Shown here piece after piece: positions 21,139-30,423 of a stretch of DNA of 64,000 nt. The position numbers and the translations under genes are program-made. Where the stretch lies: contig JADJCK010000001.1 of NCBI GenBank assembly GCA_016703265.1, positions 186,001 to 250,000 of the forward strand, read 5' to 3'. The notes beneath the pieces are model-generated. The model saw only the letters and a program-made list of their open reading frames with translations. It was not told where the DNA came from and searched no databases. Each line of letters opens with the position of its first letter. Positions within the stretch are counted from its first letter, which is position 1. The DNA comes from a bacterium. Lineage in GTDB: Bacteria > Krumholzibacteriota > Krumholzibacteriia > LZORAL124-64-63.

Positions 21139-22484
21139 GCGCCGCGCCGCCGCAGGTGACGGTGGTCGGCGGCGGCCTGGCCGGCTGTGAGGCTGCCCTT
21201 CAGCTTGCGCGGCTCGGCGTGCCGGTGCGCCTGGCCGAGATGCGCCCCGTCTCGGGCTCGCCCGTTCATCGCGGCGATGCGCTGGCCCAGATCGTCTGCA
21301 GCAATTCCCTCAAGAGTACCGAACCGGCCACCGCGAGCGGTGTCCTCAAGCAGGAGCTGGATGCGCTGGGCTGCCGGCTGCTGGACGCGGCGCGCGCCTG
21401 CGCGGTGCCGGCCGGAAGCGCGCTGGCGGTCGATCGCGACGCGTTCTCCCAGGAAGTTGCCGGGCGCCTGGCGGCGGCCGGCGTCACCGTGGACCGCGGG
21501 CCGGTGGAATCACTGCCCGTCATCGCGGACCACCTGTGGCTGGTGGCGACCGGGCCGTTGACCTCGGCAGCACTGGTCGAGGAACTGGGCCGCGTCACGG
21601 GCCGCCCGGCCCTGCACTTCTTCGACGCGATCGCGCCCACGGTCACCCTGGAGTCGCTCGACCTGGACCGGCTCTACCGCGCCGCCCGCTACGGCAAGGG
21701 CGACAGCGACTACCTGAACTCGGCCCTCGACCGGGAAACCTACGAACTCCTTCACCGCGAGCTGATCGCCGCCGAGAAGGCCGACGTCCACGCCTTCGAT
21801 CGCGACGAGTTGTTTGCCGGCTGCCAGCCGATCGAGGAGATCGCGGCTTCCGGTCCCATGTCGCTGGCCTTCGGTCCGCTGCGTCCGGTGGGGTTGGCTG
21901 ACCCGCGCGCCGGCGGGCGTCGCCCGCACGCCGTCGTGCAGCTGCGACAGGAGAACCGGGAGGGCACGCTGTTCGGGCTCGTCGGATTCCAGACGCGACT
22001 GAAGCAGGGCGAGCAGCGCCGCGTGCTGCGCCTGATCCCCGGCCTGGAGAACGCCGAGTTCGTCCGCTACGGCCAGTTGCACCGCAACTTCTACCTCGAC
22101 ACGCCGCGGTGCTGCGAACCCGACTTCTCGCTGAAGGGACGCGCCGACATCCTGGTGGCCGGCCAGATGACGGGCGTGGAGGGCTACGTCGAATCCATCG
22201 CCTCGGGACTGCTGACGGCGTGGCACGCCGCCGCGCGGTTACGGGGCCTGGCCCTGCCGGCCCTGCCGCGGGAGACGATCCTCGGCTCCCTGCTCGGCGG
22301 ATTCCTCTTCGACCAGACCACCGCGCGACTGACGCCGATGAACGCGAACTTCGGCCTGCTGCCGGACCTGCCCGAGCTGGTGCGCGACAAGCGCCTTCGC
22401 AAGCTGGCGCGTGGCGACCTGGCCGCGCGCGAACTCGCCGCCTGGCTGGCGCAGTCACCCGTGCGCGCGTTGCTCGCCGGCTGA
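21135..22484 (+). CDS. trmFO: Methylenetetrahydrofolate-tRNA-(uracil-5-)-methyltransferase
   Basis: Flavoprotein that makes m5U at position 54 of tRNA using methylene-THF and NAD(P)H. GTG 21135 overlaps the topA stop by 4 nt. The FAD-binding VVGGGLAGCEAA is at residues 9-20, followed by LAEMRP, VCSNSLKS with a conserved Cys near 54, and GYVESIASGLLTAW plus MNANFGLLPDL near the C-terminus. Length 449 aa is typical. The topA-trmFO-xerC-hslVU order is also that of Bacillus (topA-gid-codV-clpQY). Together with miaA, miaB and mtaB elsewhere in the window it makes tRNA modification a recurrent theme. Confidence 0.96.
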   Translation: MSAAPPQVTVVGGGLAGCEAALQLARLGVPVRLAEMRPVSGSPVHRGDALAQIVCSNSLKSTEPATASGVLKQELDALGCRLLDAARACAVPAGSALAVDRDAFSQEVAGRLAAAGVTVDRGPVESLPVIADHLWLVATGPLTSAALVEELGRVTGRPALHFFDAIAPTVTLESLDLDRLYRAARYGKGDSDYLNSALDRETYELLHRELIAAEKADVHAFDRDELFAGCQPIEEIAASGPMSLAFGPLRPVGLADPRAGGRRPHAVVQLRQENREGTLFGLVGFQTRLKQGEQRRVLRLIPGLENAEFVRYGQLHRNFYLDTPRCCEPDFSLKGRADILVAGQMTGVEGYVESIASGLLTAWHAAARLRGLALPALPRETILGSLLGGFLFDQTTARLTPMNANFGLLPDLPELVRDKRLRKLARGDLAARELAAWLAQSPVRALLAG

Positions 22485-22494
22485 GCCGCCCCGC

Positions 22495-22523
22495 TTGCCA
22501 GCCCTGCCCGCCGATGGTACGTT
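22495..22523 (+). promoter_or_regulatory. Predicted promoter of xerC-hslVU
   Basis: TTGCCA (22495-22500), 17 nt, TACGTT (22518-22523), about 57 nt before ATG 22581. The bases around the -10 (ccgatggtac) recur before trpS. Confidence 0.45.
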
Positions 22524-22580
22524 CCCGCCCCGTCGGCAATCCGCCGTCCGCGCCCCCTGGACCGGGAGGGAACCTGGGCC

Positions 22581-23543
22581 ATGGATCCGCTCCAGCCGTA
22601 CCTCGACCACCTCGGCATCGAACGGGGGCTGAGCCCGCGCACGGTGACGGCCTACGGTCGCGACATCCGCGACTTCCTGGCCACCGCCGTCGCTTCCGGG
22701 CTGGTGGAGGAGCCGGCCGGTCGCGACCAGTGGCCGCGCCTGGCCGGGCAGCGCGACCTCATCCGCACGCACCTGGCAGCCCTGCGCCGCCGCGGCTGCC
22801 GCCCAAGCACGCTGGACCGCCACCTGGCGGCGATCCGCTCGTTCTACCGCTACCTTAAGCTGACGTCGCAAGTCGAGGATGTGCCGGGAAATCTGGGCAT
22901 CGGACGCGGCGGACGGCGGCGCGAACTGCCCCACGACCTGAACGTGGAACTGACCGCACGGCTGCTGGAAATGCCGGACACGGCGACGCCGCGCGGGCGC
23001 CGTGACCGCGCGCTGCTCGAGGTGATCTACGGGCTCGGGCTGCGCCTCGCCGAGGTGACGGGGCTGGATTTGGGTGACTTGGATTTCCCGGAGCAGCGCG
23101 TGCGCGTGCTGGGCAAGGGCAACCGCGAACGCGTGCTGCCGCTGGCCGGCTGCGCCGCCGACGCGCTGGCCGTGCACCTGGCGGGGTCGCTGGAACCGGG
23201 CCTGTGGCAGGACGTGCGCGACGGCGCCGCGGGACGCACCGCGGCAGCCCTGCCCGTCTTCGAGGGCCGGCCGGGGCGACGCATCGGTCGCCGCACCGTG
23301 CAGGCGCTCGTGGCACGTTATGCGGGGGAACTGGCGCAGGTCGCCGGCGTTTCCCCGCACACGCTCCGGCACAGTTTCGCCACGCACCTGCTCGACGGCG
23401 GGGCCGGCATCCGTGTCGTGCAGGAACTGCTCGGGCACCGGCACCTGTCGACCACGCAGATCTACACCCATCTGGGCCGCAGTCGGCTGCGGGCGAGCTT
23501 CGAGGCCGCCCACCCGCGCGCCCGCACCCGCCGCGGCGGTTGA
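22581..23543 (+). CDS. xerC: Tyrosine recombinase XerC
   Basis: Site-specific recombinase that, with XerD, resolves chromosome dimers at dif. ATG 22581 has GGGAGGG about 10 nt upstream. Residues 1-110 are the SAM-like core-binding domain (LQPYLDHLGIERGLSPRTV). The catalytic set is complete: Arg in GLGLRLAEVTGL near 155, Lys in GKGNRERVLP near 178, HTLRH near 259, His in LGHRH near 285 and the Tyr nucleophile in QIYTHL near 294. Length 320 aa. I call it XerC and the gene at 32675 XerD from position beside hslVU and from family resemblance; the assignment between the two could be reversed. Confidence 0.9.
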   Translation: MDPLQPYLDHLGIERGLSPRTVTAYGRDIRDFLATAVASGLVEEPAGRDQWPRLAGQRDLIRTHLAALRRRGCRPSTLDRHLAAIRSFYRYLKLTSQVEDVPGNLGIGRGGRRRELPHDLNVELTARLLEMPDTATPRGRRDRALLEVIYGLGLRLAEVTGLDLGDLDFPEQRVRVLGKGNRERVLPLAGCAADALAVHLAGSLEPGLWQDVRDGAAGRTAAALPVFEGRPGRRIGRRTVQALVARYAGELAQVAGVSPHTLRHSFATHLLDGGAGIRVVQELLGHRHLSTTQIYTHLGRSRLRASFEAAHPRARTRRGG

Positions 23544-23566
23544 GTCGCGGCCCACGGAAGGACCCC

Positions 23567-24136
23567 ATGAAGATCCGTTCCACCACGGTACTCGCGGTGC
23601 TGCGCGACGGGCGCGGCGCGATCGGCAGCGACGGCCAGGTCACGCTCGGCAATACGGCCGTCAAGCACGGCGCCGTCAAGGTGCGCCCTCTGTTCGGCGG
23701 CCAGGTGCTCGTTGGTTTTGCCGGCGGTGCCGCCGACGCCTTTTCCCTCTTCGAGAAGTTCGAAGGGCACCTCGAACGCTACCGCGGCCACCTCAAGCGC
23801 GCCACGGTCGAGATGGCGCGCGAGTGGCGGAGCGATCGCGTCCTGCGTCGGCTCGAAGCGATGATGGTCGTCATGGACCGCACCGACATCTTCACGGTCT
23901 CCGGATCCGGCGACATCATCGAGGCCGACGACCATCTGGCGGCCATCGGCTCCGGTGGACCGTACGCACTGGCGGCGGCCCGCGCGCTGGCCAGGCGTAC
24001 CGACCTGTCCGCGGCCGAGATCTGCCGCGAATCCCTGCAGATCGCCGGCGAGATCTGCATCTACACGAATACCAACCTCACCATCCTGGAGACAGGCGCG
24101 GAAGGCGGCGAGCCCCATGCAGATCCGGCAGATTGA
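23567..24136 (+). CDS. hslV: ATP-dependent protease HslVU, peptidase subunit HslV
   Basis: Proteasome-like threonine protease that degrades unfolded proteins together with HslU. ATG 23567 follows GGAAGGA. After removal of MKIRS the mature chain begins with the nucleophile Thr (TTVLAV). GSDGQVT and the Gly-rich GSGGPYALAAARAL of the family are present. Length 189 aa is slightly above the usual 175-180 through a short C-terminal extension. It overlaps hslU by 20 nt, which fits the equimolar need for both subunits. Confidence 0.96.
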   Translation: MKIRSTTVLAVLRDGRGAIGSDGQVTLGNTAVKHGAVKVRPLFGGQVLVGFAGGAADAFSLFEKFEGHLERYRGHLKRATVEMAREWRSDRVLRRLEAMMVVMDRTDIFTVSGSGDIIEADDHLAAIGSGGPYALAAARALARRTDLSAAEICRESLQIAGEICIYTNTNLTILETGAEGGEPHADPAD

Positions 24137-25475
24137 ACACACCTCGGCGTGGACGTGCCCGCAGACGGTGGCGATGCTCGACCGCTACATCATCGGGCAG
24201 GCCGACGCGAAGAAGGCCGTGGCCATCGCCCTGCGCAACCGCTGGCGCCGGATGCAGCTGACCGGCGAGGCGCGCCGCGAGGTCGTGCCCAACAACATCA
24301 TCCTGATCGGGCCGACGGGCGTGGGGAAGACGGAGATCGCGCGACGCCTGTCGCAGCTGGCGGACCTGCCGTTCCTCAAGGTCGAGGCCACGAAGTTCAC
24401 CGAGAAGGGCTATGTCGGCCGCGATGTCGATTCGATGGTGCGGGACCTGGTCGAGGCCGGCATCGCACTGGTGCGACGTCGGGCTGAATCGCGGCACACG
24501 GTCGAGATCGACGCCGCCGTGGAGGAGTCGCTCGTGGACATCCTCTTCCCGCCCCTGGCCGGCATGAAGGACGACCCTGAACGGCAGGCGCGCTGGGAGC
24601 GCAGTCGCGAGAAGATCCGCTCGCAGCTGCGCGAAGGCGTGCTCGAGGACCGCGAGGTGACCGTGGCCGGCGAGCAGCAGCGGATGCCGCTCGCGAACAT
24701 CTTCACCTCGGCCGGCGAGGAGTTCGACGCCTCGATCGGCGAGAGCCTGCGCGGCATGTTCCCGCGCCAGAAGACGGAACGCCGCGTGCCGGTGGCCAAG
24801 GCGCGCAAGCTGCTGCGCGAACAGGAGGCCGAGAAGCGGCTCGACCAGGACCAGATCACGTCCGAGGCGATCGAACTCGTCGAGAACGGCGGCATCATCT
24901 TCCTGGACGAGATCGACAAGATCGCCGGCGGGCGCGGCCACAGCGGCGGGCCCGACGTGAGTCGCGAGGGCGTGCAGCGCGACCTGCTGCCGATCGTCGA
25001 GGGGTCCACCGTCAGCACTAAGTACGGGCCGGTGAAGACGGACCACGTGCTGTTCATCGCGGCGGGCGCCTTCCACATGAGCAAGCCGAGCGACCTCATC
25101 CCCGAGCTGCAAGGCCGCTTCCCCATCCGCGTGGAACTGCAGAGCCTGGACCGCGCGGATTTCGTGCGCATCCTGCGCGACACCGAGGGTTCGCTGATCC
25201 GCCAGTACCAGGCGCTTCTCGAGGTCGACGGGTGCCGGCTGACGGTGACCGATGACGCCATGGACGAACTGGCCGGGCTGGCGGCCGAGCTGAACAAGCG
25301 GATGGAGAACATCGGCGCCAGGCGGCTGCAGACGATTCTCGCCCAGCTGCTGGACGACGTGCTGTACGACGTTCCCGAGTCGCACCGCGGCGACCTGGCC
25401 ATCGACGGCGCCTTCGTCCGCGAGCGGCTCGGCGCCATCGTGCGCGACGAGGACCTCACGCGCTACATCCTGTAG
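24117..25475 (+). CDS. hslU: ATP-dependent protease HslVU, ATPase subunit HslU
   Basis: AAA+ unfoldase that feeds substrates to HslV. ATG 24117 lies inside the end of hslV. Walker A (GPTGVGKTE) is near residue 64, the pore-loop region KFTEKGYVGRDVDSMVRD follows, and Walker B (IIFLDEIDKIA) is near 260; FPIRVEL and the conserved C-terminal RYIL, which docks into HslV, are present. Length 452 aa is normal. In Bacillus the next gene would be codY; here argF follows with its own possible promoter, so the operon ends at hslU. Confidence 0.97.
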   Translation: MQIRQIEHTSAWTCPQTVAMLDRYIIGQADAKKAVAIALRNRWRRMQLTGEARREVVPNNIILIGPTGVGKTEIARRLSQLADLPFLKVEATKFTEKGYVGRDVDSMVRDLVEAGIALVRRRAESRHTVEIDAAVEESLVDILFPPLAGMKDDPERQARWERSREKIRSQLREGVLEDREVTVAGEQQRMPLANIFTSAGEEFDASIGESLRGMFPRQKTERRVPVAKARKLLREQEAEKRLDQDQITSEAIELVENGGIIFLDEIDKIAGGRGHSGGPDVSREGVQRDLLPIVEGSTVSTKYGPVKTDHVLFIAAGAFHMSKPSDLIPELQGRFPIRVELQSLDRADFVRILRDTEGSLIRQYQALLEVDGCRLTVTDDAMDELAGLAAELNKRMENIGARRLQTILAQLLDDVLYDVPESHRGDLAIDGAFVRERLGAIVRDEDLTRYIL

Positions 25476-25501
25476 CCGCGCGGACGAACCCCAAAGCGGG
25501 C

Positions 25502-25529
25502 TGGACGCGGCCCGGCGATGGGCTATTTT
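25502..25529 (+). promoter_or_regulatory. Possible promoter of argF
   Basis: TGGACG (25502-25507), 16 nt, TATTTT (25524-25529), 53 nt before GTG 25582. It is the only AT-rich patch in the gap after hslU. Confidence 0.35.
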
Positions 25530-25581
25530 TGCGGCGCCGGCACGACCGGCGGCGGATCCACCCAGGCGTTAGGAGCGGGAC

Positions 25582-26496
25582 GTGGCGGACAAGCGGGATT
25601 TCCTGGCGATCGACGACTACACGCTGCCCGAGTTGCGGGCGATTCTCGACCTCGCGAAGCAGACCAAGCCCCTGGCGCGGGCGCACACGCTGCCCCACAC
25701 GCATCCCAACCGGGTGCTGGCCTGCGTGTTCGCCAAGCCCAGCCTGCGCACGCGCATCAGCTTCGAGGTCGCGTTCCGCCAGCTCGGCGGCCAGACGATG
25801 TTCATCACCGACAAGGAAATCGGGATGGGCACGCGCGAGTCGGTGCACGACGTCGCCAAGGTGCTCAGCCGCATGTGCGACGGCATCATGATCCGCTGGT
25901 TCGACCATGACGAGGTGGTGCAGCTGGCGAAGCACGCCACGGTGCCGGTGATCAACGGGCTCACCGACCTGAACCATCCCTGCCAGGTGATGGCCGACAT
26001 CCTGACCGTCGAGGAGCACCTCGGCACCATCGAGGGCAAGAACGTGGTCATGGTCGGCGACGGCAACAACCTGGCCGTGAGCTGGCTGAACGCCGCGATC
26101 CGCTTTCCATTCAACTTCATCCTCGCCTGCCCTAAGGGCTACGAGCCGAACGAGGCCATCGTCGCCAAGGCCGAGGCCGCCGGCGCCTCCTTCTGCATCA
26201 CCAACGACCCGCAGGAAGCGGTCGAGGGCGCCCATGTCATCTACGGCGACGCCTTCTACAGCATGGGCCAGGAGGAAGAGGCCGTGAAGCGCCGGAAGGA
26301 CTTCGCGAACTTCCAGATCTCGGCACCGCTGCTGAAGGCCGCGCACAAGGACCACATCGTGCTGCACTGCCTGCCCGCCCACCGCAACCAGGAGATCACC
26401 GACGAGGTGATGGACGGCCCGCAGTCGGTGGTGTTCGACGAGGCCGAGAACCGGCTTCATGCCCAGCGCGCCATCCTGGCGACGCTCATCAAGTAG
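25582..26496 (+). CDS. argF: Ornithine carbamoyltransferase
   Basis: Converts ornithine and carbamoyl phosphate to citrulline in arginine synthesis. GTG 25582 with AGGAGCGG upstream. The carbamoyl-phosphate motif is SLRTR at about residues 54-58, followed by FEVAFRQLGGQTMF; the ornithine side has the HCLPAHR loop near 261 and FDEAENRLHAQ at the C-terminus. These loops are those of ornithine rather than acetylornithine or aspartate transcarbamylases. Length 304 aa. No other arginine gene is adjacent, so the pathway is dispersed. Confidence 0.95.
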   Translation: MADKRDFLAIDDYTLPELRAILDLAKQTKPLARAHTLPHTHPNRVLACVFAKPSLRTRISFEVAFRQLGGQTMFITDKEIGMGTRESVHDVAKVLSRMCDGIMIRWFDHDEVVQLAKHATVPVINGLTDLNHPCQVMADILTVEEHLGTIEGKNVVMVGDGNNLAVSWLNAAIRFPFNFILACPKGYEPNEAIVAKAEAAGASFCITNDPQEAVEGAHVIYGDAFYSMGQEEEAVKRRKDFANFQISAPLLKAAHKDHIVLHCLPAHRNQEITDEVMDGPQSVVFDEAENRLHAQRAILATLIK

Positions 26497-26501
26497 GCGG
26501 C

Positions 26502-27761
26502 ATGAAGCTCGCGCGACCAGGAACGGGGACCCGGAGCGGCAGGTGGCCGGTCCGCGGTCTCACCGTCGGGGGCGGGCTGGCCGCCTGCCTGCTGCTGGTT
26601 GCCTGCGCCGTGGTCGAAGCGCCGCCCGGCGGTCCCGTGGACCTGACCCCGCCGCGCCTGGCCGCCGCCTTCCCCGAGTCCGGGTCGGTGGCGGTCGGGC
26701 CGGTGCGCACATTTCGCCTGTCGTTCAGCGAGAAGATGACGCGCCAGCCCGCCGAGGGCTGGCTGCATTTCTATCCCGCCCAGCGTTTCCGCAGCACGAG
26801 TTGGAAGGGGGCGCAGGTTGCCGAGGTCGAACTGTTCGAGCCGCTGCCCGCCGACACGGTCGTGGTGGTGGAGGTCACGGCCTCGCTCCAGGACGCGCAC
26901 AAGGTGAAGTCGCGCGGGAGCCGGCGCTATCCGCTCGCGACCGGGGCCGCGCTGCCGGGCGGCCGGCTTGCCGGCGCCCTGGTCATGGGTGATTCGGCCG
27001 TGACCAACGGCGTCCTCGAGCTGTTCGCCGTCCCGCCCGACACCGTCGAGTATTTCCAGCAGCCGTTGCTGCGCCGCACCGTCACCGACGAGGCCGGGCA
27101 CTGGTCCTTCGACTGGCTGCCGGCGCCCGGTGGCCCGTGGCTCGTGCGTGCCTTCAGCGACAACGACGCCAACCTGCGGGCGGGGGATCGCGAGGCCCAG
27201 CGCGTGGTCCCGGATACCCTGAGGTTGAGCGCGGAGAAGCCTGCGATCGAGGTGGGCGTACTGACGCTCTATTCCCACGGCACGCCAGGACTGCTGCGCG
27301 TGCCGGCCTTCGATCGAAGCGGCTGGCCGGGGACCTGGGCCGCCTGGCCCCTGGCCGTGACCGAGAACGACACGGGCTGGACGCCCGGAGTGCAGCCCGC
27401 CGGGCCGCGGGACAGGCGCGCATCGCCGCTGATGCCGGAGGCGGAGACGCTCGTCGCCGACGTACCGTCCGGCGCCGTTCGCGTCGTCGTCTTCGCCGAC
27501 GTCAACGGCGACAGCCTGCTCGGCGACGTGACGGGCGACCTGCTGCGCGCCCTGGCGACGGCCGCCGGCTGGCCCGACACCCTGCGCGCCGTGTCCTACC
27601 TGGAGCCGTGGTGGCTGGTGGAGGGCCTGCAGGTGCCGCCGGGCCTTGCCGCCCCGCTGCGCGTACCGGCCCAACCGCCGACATTCACCGCCCGGGCCGT
27701 GCCCGACAGCGCCCGCACCACCGGCACCGCGCCGGACAGTACTGCGACCCCGAAGGAGTGA
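26502..27761 (+). CDS. Lipoprotein with N-terminal Ig-like (Big_5) domain
   Basis: Predicted envelope lipoprotein of 419 aa, function unknown. ATG 26502 is 5 nt after argF. After a twin-arginine-free, Arg-rich N-terminus a hydrophobic run ends in the lipobox LLLVAC (Cys near residue 35). The segment PPGGPVDLTPPRLAAAFPESG, then FRLSFSEKM, matches the Big_5 Ig-like domain found in a common Bacteroidetes/FCB lipoprotein whose role is not known. The middle (about 140-230) is a second beta-rich domain with GVLELFAVPPDT and FDWLPAP. The C-terminal part is Pro/Thr-rich and disordered. dapF begins 2 nt after the stop, so it is co-transcribed with DAP/lysine genes without an evident functional link. 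Confidence 0.75.
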   Translation: MKLARPGTGTRSGRWPVRGLTVGGGLAACLLLVACAVVEAPPGGPVDLTPPRLAAAFPESGSVAVGPVRTFRLSFSEKMTRQPAEGWLHFYPAQRFRSTSWKGAQVAEVELFEPLPADTVVVVEVTASLQDAHKVKSRGSRRYPLATGAALPGGRLAGALVMGDSAVTNGVLELFAVPPDTVEYFQQPLLRRTVTDEAGHWSFDWLPAPGGPWLVRAFSDNDANLRAGDREAQRVVPDTLRLSAEKPAIEVGVLTLYSHGTPGLLRVPAFDRSGWPGTWAAWPLAVTENDTGWTPGVQPAGPRDRRASPLMPEAETLVADVPSGAVRVVVFADVNGDSLLGDVTGDLLRALATAAGWPDTLRAVSYLEPWWLVEGLQVPPGLAAPLRVPAQPPTFTARAVPDSARTTGTAPDSTATPKE

Positions 27762-27763
27762 CC

Positions 27764-28609
27764 ATGGATCCCGCCCACGCGCCGTTCCGCCTGCCCTTCG
27801 TGAAGATGCACGGGGCCGGCAACGATTTCATCATGGTCGACCACCGCGTGCTCTCGGCGGGCCTGGCCGACGGGAAGCTCGACGGCGAACTCATCGCGGC
27901 GCTCTGCGACCGGCGCAAGGGTGTCGGCGCCGACGGGCTGATCATCATCGGCCCCGGTTCCGCCGCGGGCACGTCGTTCCGCATGACGTACTTCAACTCC
28001 GACGGGGGCGAGGCCGAGATGTGCGGCAACGGCGCCCGTTGCAGCGTGGCCCACGCCCACCACCTGGGCCTGGCCGGCCGCGAGTGCCGCTTCGACACCT
28101 GGTCCGGCGAGCTTTCCGGCTGGGTGCACGGACCGGGGGATATCGAGATCACGCTGCCTGCCTGGCGCAACCTGGACCTGGCCGTTGCGCTCACCGACAC
28201 GCCCTGGGACCTGCATGCGTCCTGCAATACCGGCGTGCCCCACCTGGTGATCCCCGTGGCCGATGTCGACGCCGTCGACCTTGTCCAGTGGGGCCCGCGC
28301 CTGCGCCGGCACCCGCTGTTCGGCGCCGCCGGGACCAATGTGAACTGGGTCTCGCCCGATGGCCCGCGCGGCGCCTGGCGCATCCGCACCTACGAACGCG
28401 GGGTCGAGGCCGAGACCCTGGCCTGCGGCACTGGCGCCTCGGCAAGCGCCGTGATACTCTGCGCGCTGGGCCGGGCCGAGAGTCCCGTCCGGCTGCATAC
28501 CCGCGGCGGCGACGTGCTTGCCGTGGCCGTCGACCGCGAAGCCGGCGCGTTGCGCCTGCGCGGTCCGGCCCTGGTGGCGTTCGAAGGCGAGGTCGTTCTC
28601 GATGGCTGA
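27764..28609 (+). CDS. dapF: Diaminopimelate epimerase
   Basis: Interconverts LL- and meso-diaminopimelate, the form used in peptidoglycan and lysine synthesis. ATG 27764 has GAAGGAG 9 nt upstream. FVKMHGAGNDFIMVD opens the protein; the two active-site Cys lie in EMCGNGARC (near residue 87) and LACGTGASA (near 221). Length 281 aa. It overlaps dapA by 8 nt; dapF-dapA-dapB are tightly coupled, and dapD/L or other intermediate enzymes are not in the window. Confidence 0.96.
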   Translation: MDPAHAPFRLPFVKMHGAGNDFIMVDHRVLSAGLADGKLDGELIAALCDRRKGVGADGLIIIGPGSAAGTSFRMTYFNSDGGEAEMCGNGARCSVAHAHHLGLAGRECRFDTWSGELSGWVHGPGDIEITLPAWRNLDLAVALTDTPWDLHASCNTGVPHLVIPVADVDAVDLVQWGPRLRRHPLFGAAGTNVNWVSPDGPRGAWRIRTYERGVEAETLACGTGASASAVILCALGRAESPVRLHTRGGDVLAVAVDREAGALRLRGPALVAFEGEVVLDG

Positions 28610-29525
28610 CAAGACCTGGGCGATGCCCGATGGCGTCTACACGGCGCTCGTCACGCCGTTCACGGCGGACGGCGCGGTGGACCGCGCGGCCTGGCGCCGG
28701 TTGGTGCAACGGCAGGTGGACGGCGGCGTGGCCGGCGTGGTTCCCGTCGGCTGCACCGGCGAGGCAGCCGTGCTCACGCGCGAGGAACGGGAGTGGCTCG
28801 TGCGGACCGCCGTGGAGGTTTGCAAGGGGCGCTGCGCCGTCGTGGCCGGCTCCGGCTCCAACTGCACCCGCGAGTCGATTTCCCAGACGCGCGATGTCAA
28901 GGCCTGGGGCGCCGACGCGGCGATGCTGATCTCGCCCTACTACAACAAGCCGCAGCAGGCCGGCCTGCTCGCGCACTACCGGGCCATCGCACGTGCCGTC
29001 GACATCCCGCAGGTGATCTACAACGTGCCCGGCCGCACGGCCGTGAATATCCTGCCCGAGACCGTGGCGCAGCTGGCAGCCGAGCCGAACGTGGTCGCGC
29101 TCAAGGAAGCGAGCGGCAACCTGGCCCAGATCGAGGACGCCATCGCCCGCTGTGACCTCAAGGTCTACTCGGGTGACGACGGGCTGAACTTCAGCATCTA
29201 CGGGCTCGGCGCCGCCGGCGCGATCAGCGTCGTGAGCAACCTGCTGCCGGGCACCCTGACCCGCATGTGGAAGGCGTTCGCCGCCGGCGACCTCAACCGC
29301 GCCTGGCCGCTGGCGCGCAGCCTCGACCCGGTCTGCAACGCCTGCTTCGTGGAGACGAACCCGGTGCCGGTGAAGGAACTGCTGTCGATGGCCGGCCTCT
29401 GCCGCCGCGACCCCCGCCTGCCGCTGGTGCCGGTGTCCGAGAAGAGCCTGACGCGGCTGGTCCAGTTCTACGAGGGCACGCTTGCGGCCATGCTGGCGCA
29501 GGACACCACCGGAGGCGCCGCGTGA
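28602..29525 (+). CDS. dapA: 4-hydroxy-tetrahydrodipicolinate synthase
   Basis: Condenses pyruvate with aspartate semialdehyde, the first dedicated step to DAP/lysine. ATG 28602 overlaps the dapF end; ATG 28623 would give a shorter, more typical N-terminus. Family signatures: GCTGEAAVLTREE, Tyr in YNVPGRTAVNI near residue 140, and the Schiff-base Lys in ALKEASGN near 168. Length 307 aa. dapB begins inside its stop codon (GTGA). Confidence 0.95.
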   Translation: MADKTWAMPDGVYTALVTPFTADGAVDRAAWRRLVQRQVDGGVAGVVPVGCTGEAAVLTREEREWLVRTAVEVCKGRCAVVAGSGSNCTRESISQTRDVKAWGADAAMLISPYYNKPQQAGLLAHYRAIARAVDIPQVIYNVPGRTAVNILPETVAQLAAEPNVVALKEASGNLAQIEDAIARCDLKVYSGDDGLNFSIYGLGAAGAISVVSNLLPGTLTRMWKAFAAGDLNRAWPLARSLDPVCNACFVETNPVPVKELLSMAGLCRRDPRLPLVPVSEKSLTRLVQFYEGTLAAMLAQDTTGGAA

Positions 29526-30289
29526 CCGCCACGCTGCCGCTGGCCGTCGTCGTCCATGGAGCCGAGGGCCGCATGGGGCGCCTGGTGGCGGCGTTGGTCG
29601 AGGCGGCGCCGGATTGTGCGCTCGTCGGCCTGGTGACCGAACCCGGCCGCCTGGTGCCGGCCGGCGTGTTGCACCCGACCCTGCCCGCCATCGGCCAGGA
29701 CGCGATGGCGATGCTGCTGCCGTCCGGCTGCGTCATCATTGATTTCTCGCTGGCACCCGCGCTGCCCGGCCTGCTGGCGGCGGCGGACCTGCTCGATGCG
29801 CACCTGGTCAGCGGCACGACCGGCTTCACGGCCGAGCAGCACGCGCTGCTGCAGCGCCACGCGGAGTCGCACCCGGTTGTCCACGCCACGAATTTCAGCA
29901 TCGGCATCCCGGCACTGCAGATGGTCCTTCAGCTGCTGGCGCGGACGCTGCCCGCCGGTTTCGACGCGGAGCTGGTGGAGACGCACCACACGGCCAAGCT
30001 CGACCGGCCGAGCGGCACGGCGCGCACGCTGGCCGAGGCCTGGCAGCGCGCCCGCGGCGGCGCTCCGGCGCCGGTGCATTCGCAACGAATCGGCGGCGTG
30101 GTCGGTGAGCACACGTGGACGATCGGCGACCAGGAGGAGACCCTCGTGCTGACGCACCGTGCGCAGTCACGGAGTGCCTTCCTGCGCGGCGTGCTCCCGG
30201 CGGTGCGCTTCGTCGCCGGCCGCGAACGCGGCCTGTACGGGCTGGGGGATGTGCTGCAGGACCTCGGGCAGCGGGACAGCGACCGTTGA
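29522..30289 (+). CDS. dapB: 4-hydroxy-tetrahydrodipicolinate reductase
   Basis: NAD(P)H-dependent reductase of the DAP pathway. GTG 29522 overlaps the dapA stop by 4 nt. The nucleotide-binding loop is HGAEGRMGRLV near residues 11-21; DFS, then SGTTGF, and the substrate/catalytic EXHHTAKLDRPSGTA motif near 156-170 are present. Length 255 aa. The convergent rpsT terminator follows. Confidence 0.95.
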   Translation: MTATLPLAVVVHGAEGRMGRLVAALVEAAPDCALVGLVTEPGRLVPAGVLHPTLPAIGQDAMAMLLPSGCVIIDFSLAPALPGLLAAADLLDAHLVSGTTGFTAEQHALLQRHAESHPVVHATNFSIGIPALQMVLQLLARTLPAGFDAELVETHHTAKLDRPSGTARTLAEAWQRARGGAPAPVHSQRIGGVVGEHTWTIGDQEETLVLTHRAQSRSAFLRGVLPAVRFVAGRERGLYGLGDVLQDLGQRDSDR

Positions 30290-30335
30290 AGCAGGGAACA
30301 GCAGCTCCGATTCCGGGTACAGTCCTGATTCGGGC

Positions 30336-30370
30336 TACAACAAGAGGGCCTCTCGTGTGGAGAGGCCCTC
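30336..30370 (-). terminator. Terminator of rpsT (convergent with dapB)
   Basis: A perfect 11-bp stem (30344-30354 with 30360-30370) and a 5-nt loop. On the minus strand it is followed by TTGTTGT, so it mainly serves rpsT; no T-run follows on the plus strand, though the hairpin may still slow dapB transcripts. Confidence 0.75.
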
Positions 30371-30423
30371 GAAGTGTCCCACAGCGATCGCATCGGCAGG
30401 CAGGCGAGCTGCCTGCGGGGCGA

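Noticed and set aside
22581..23543. Integrase of a mobile element
   Set aside because: Core-gene context (trmFO, hslVU), full Xer signature, no attachment repeats or tRNA target beside it.
30300..30340. Direct repeat (gattccgggtac / gattcgggctac) after dapB
   Set aside because: Only two imperfect copies, no associated gene or secondary structure; likely chance.
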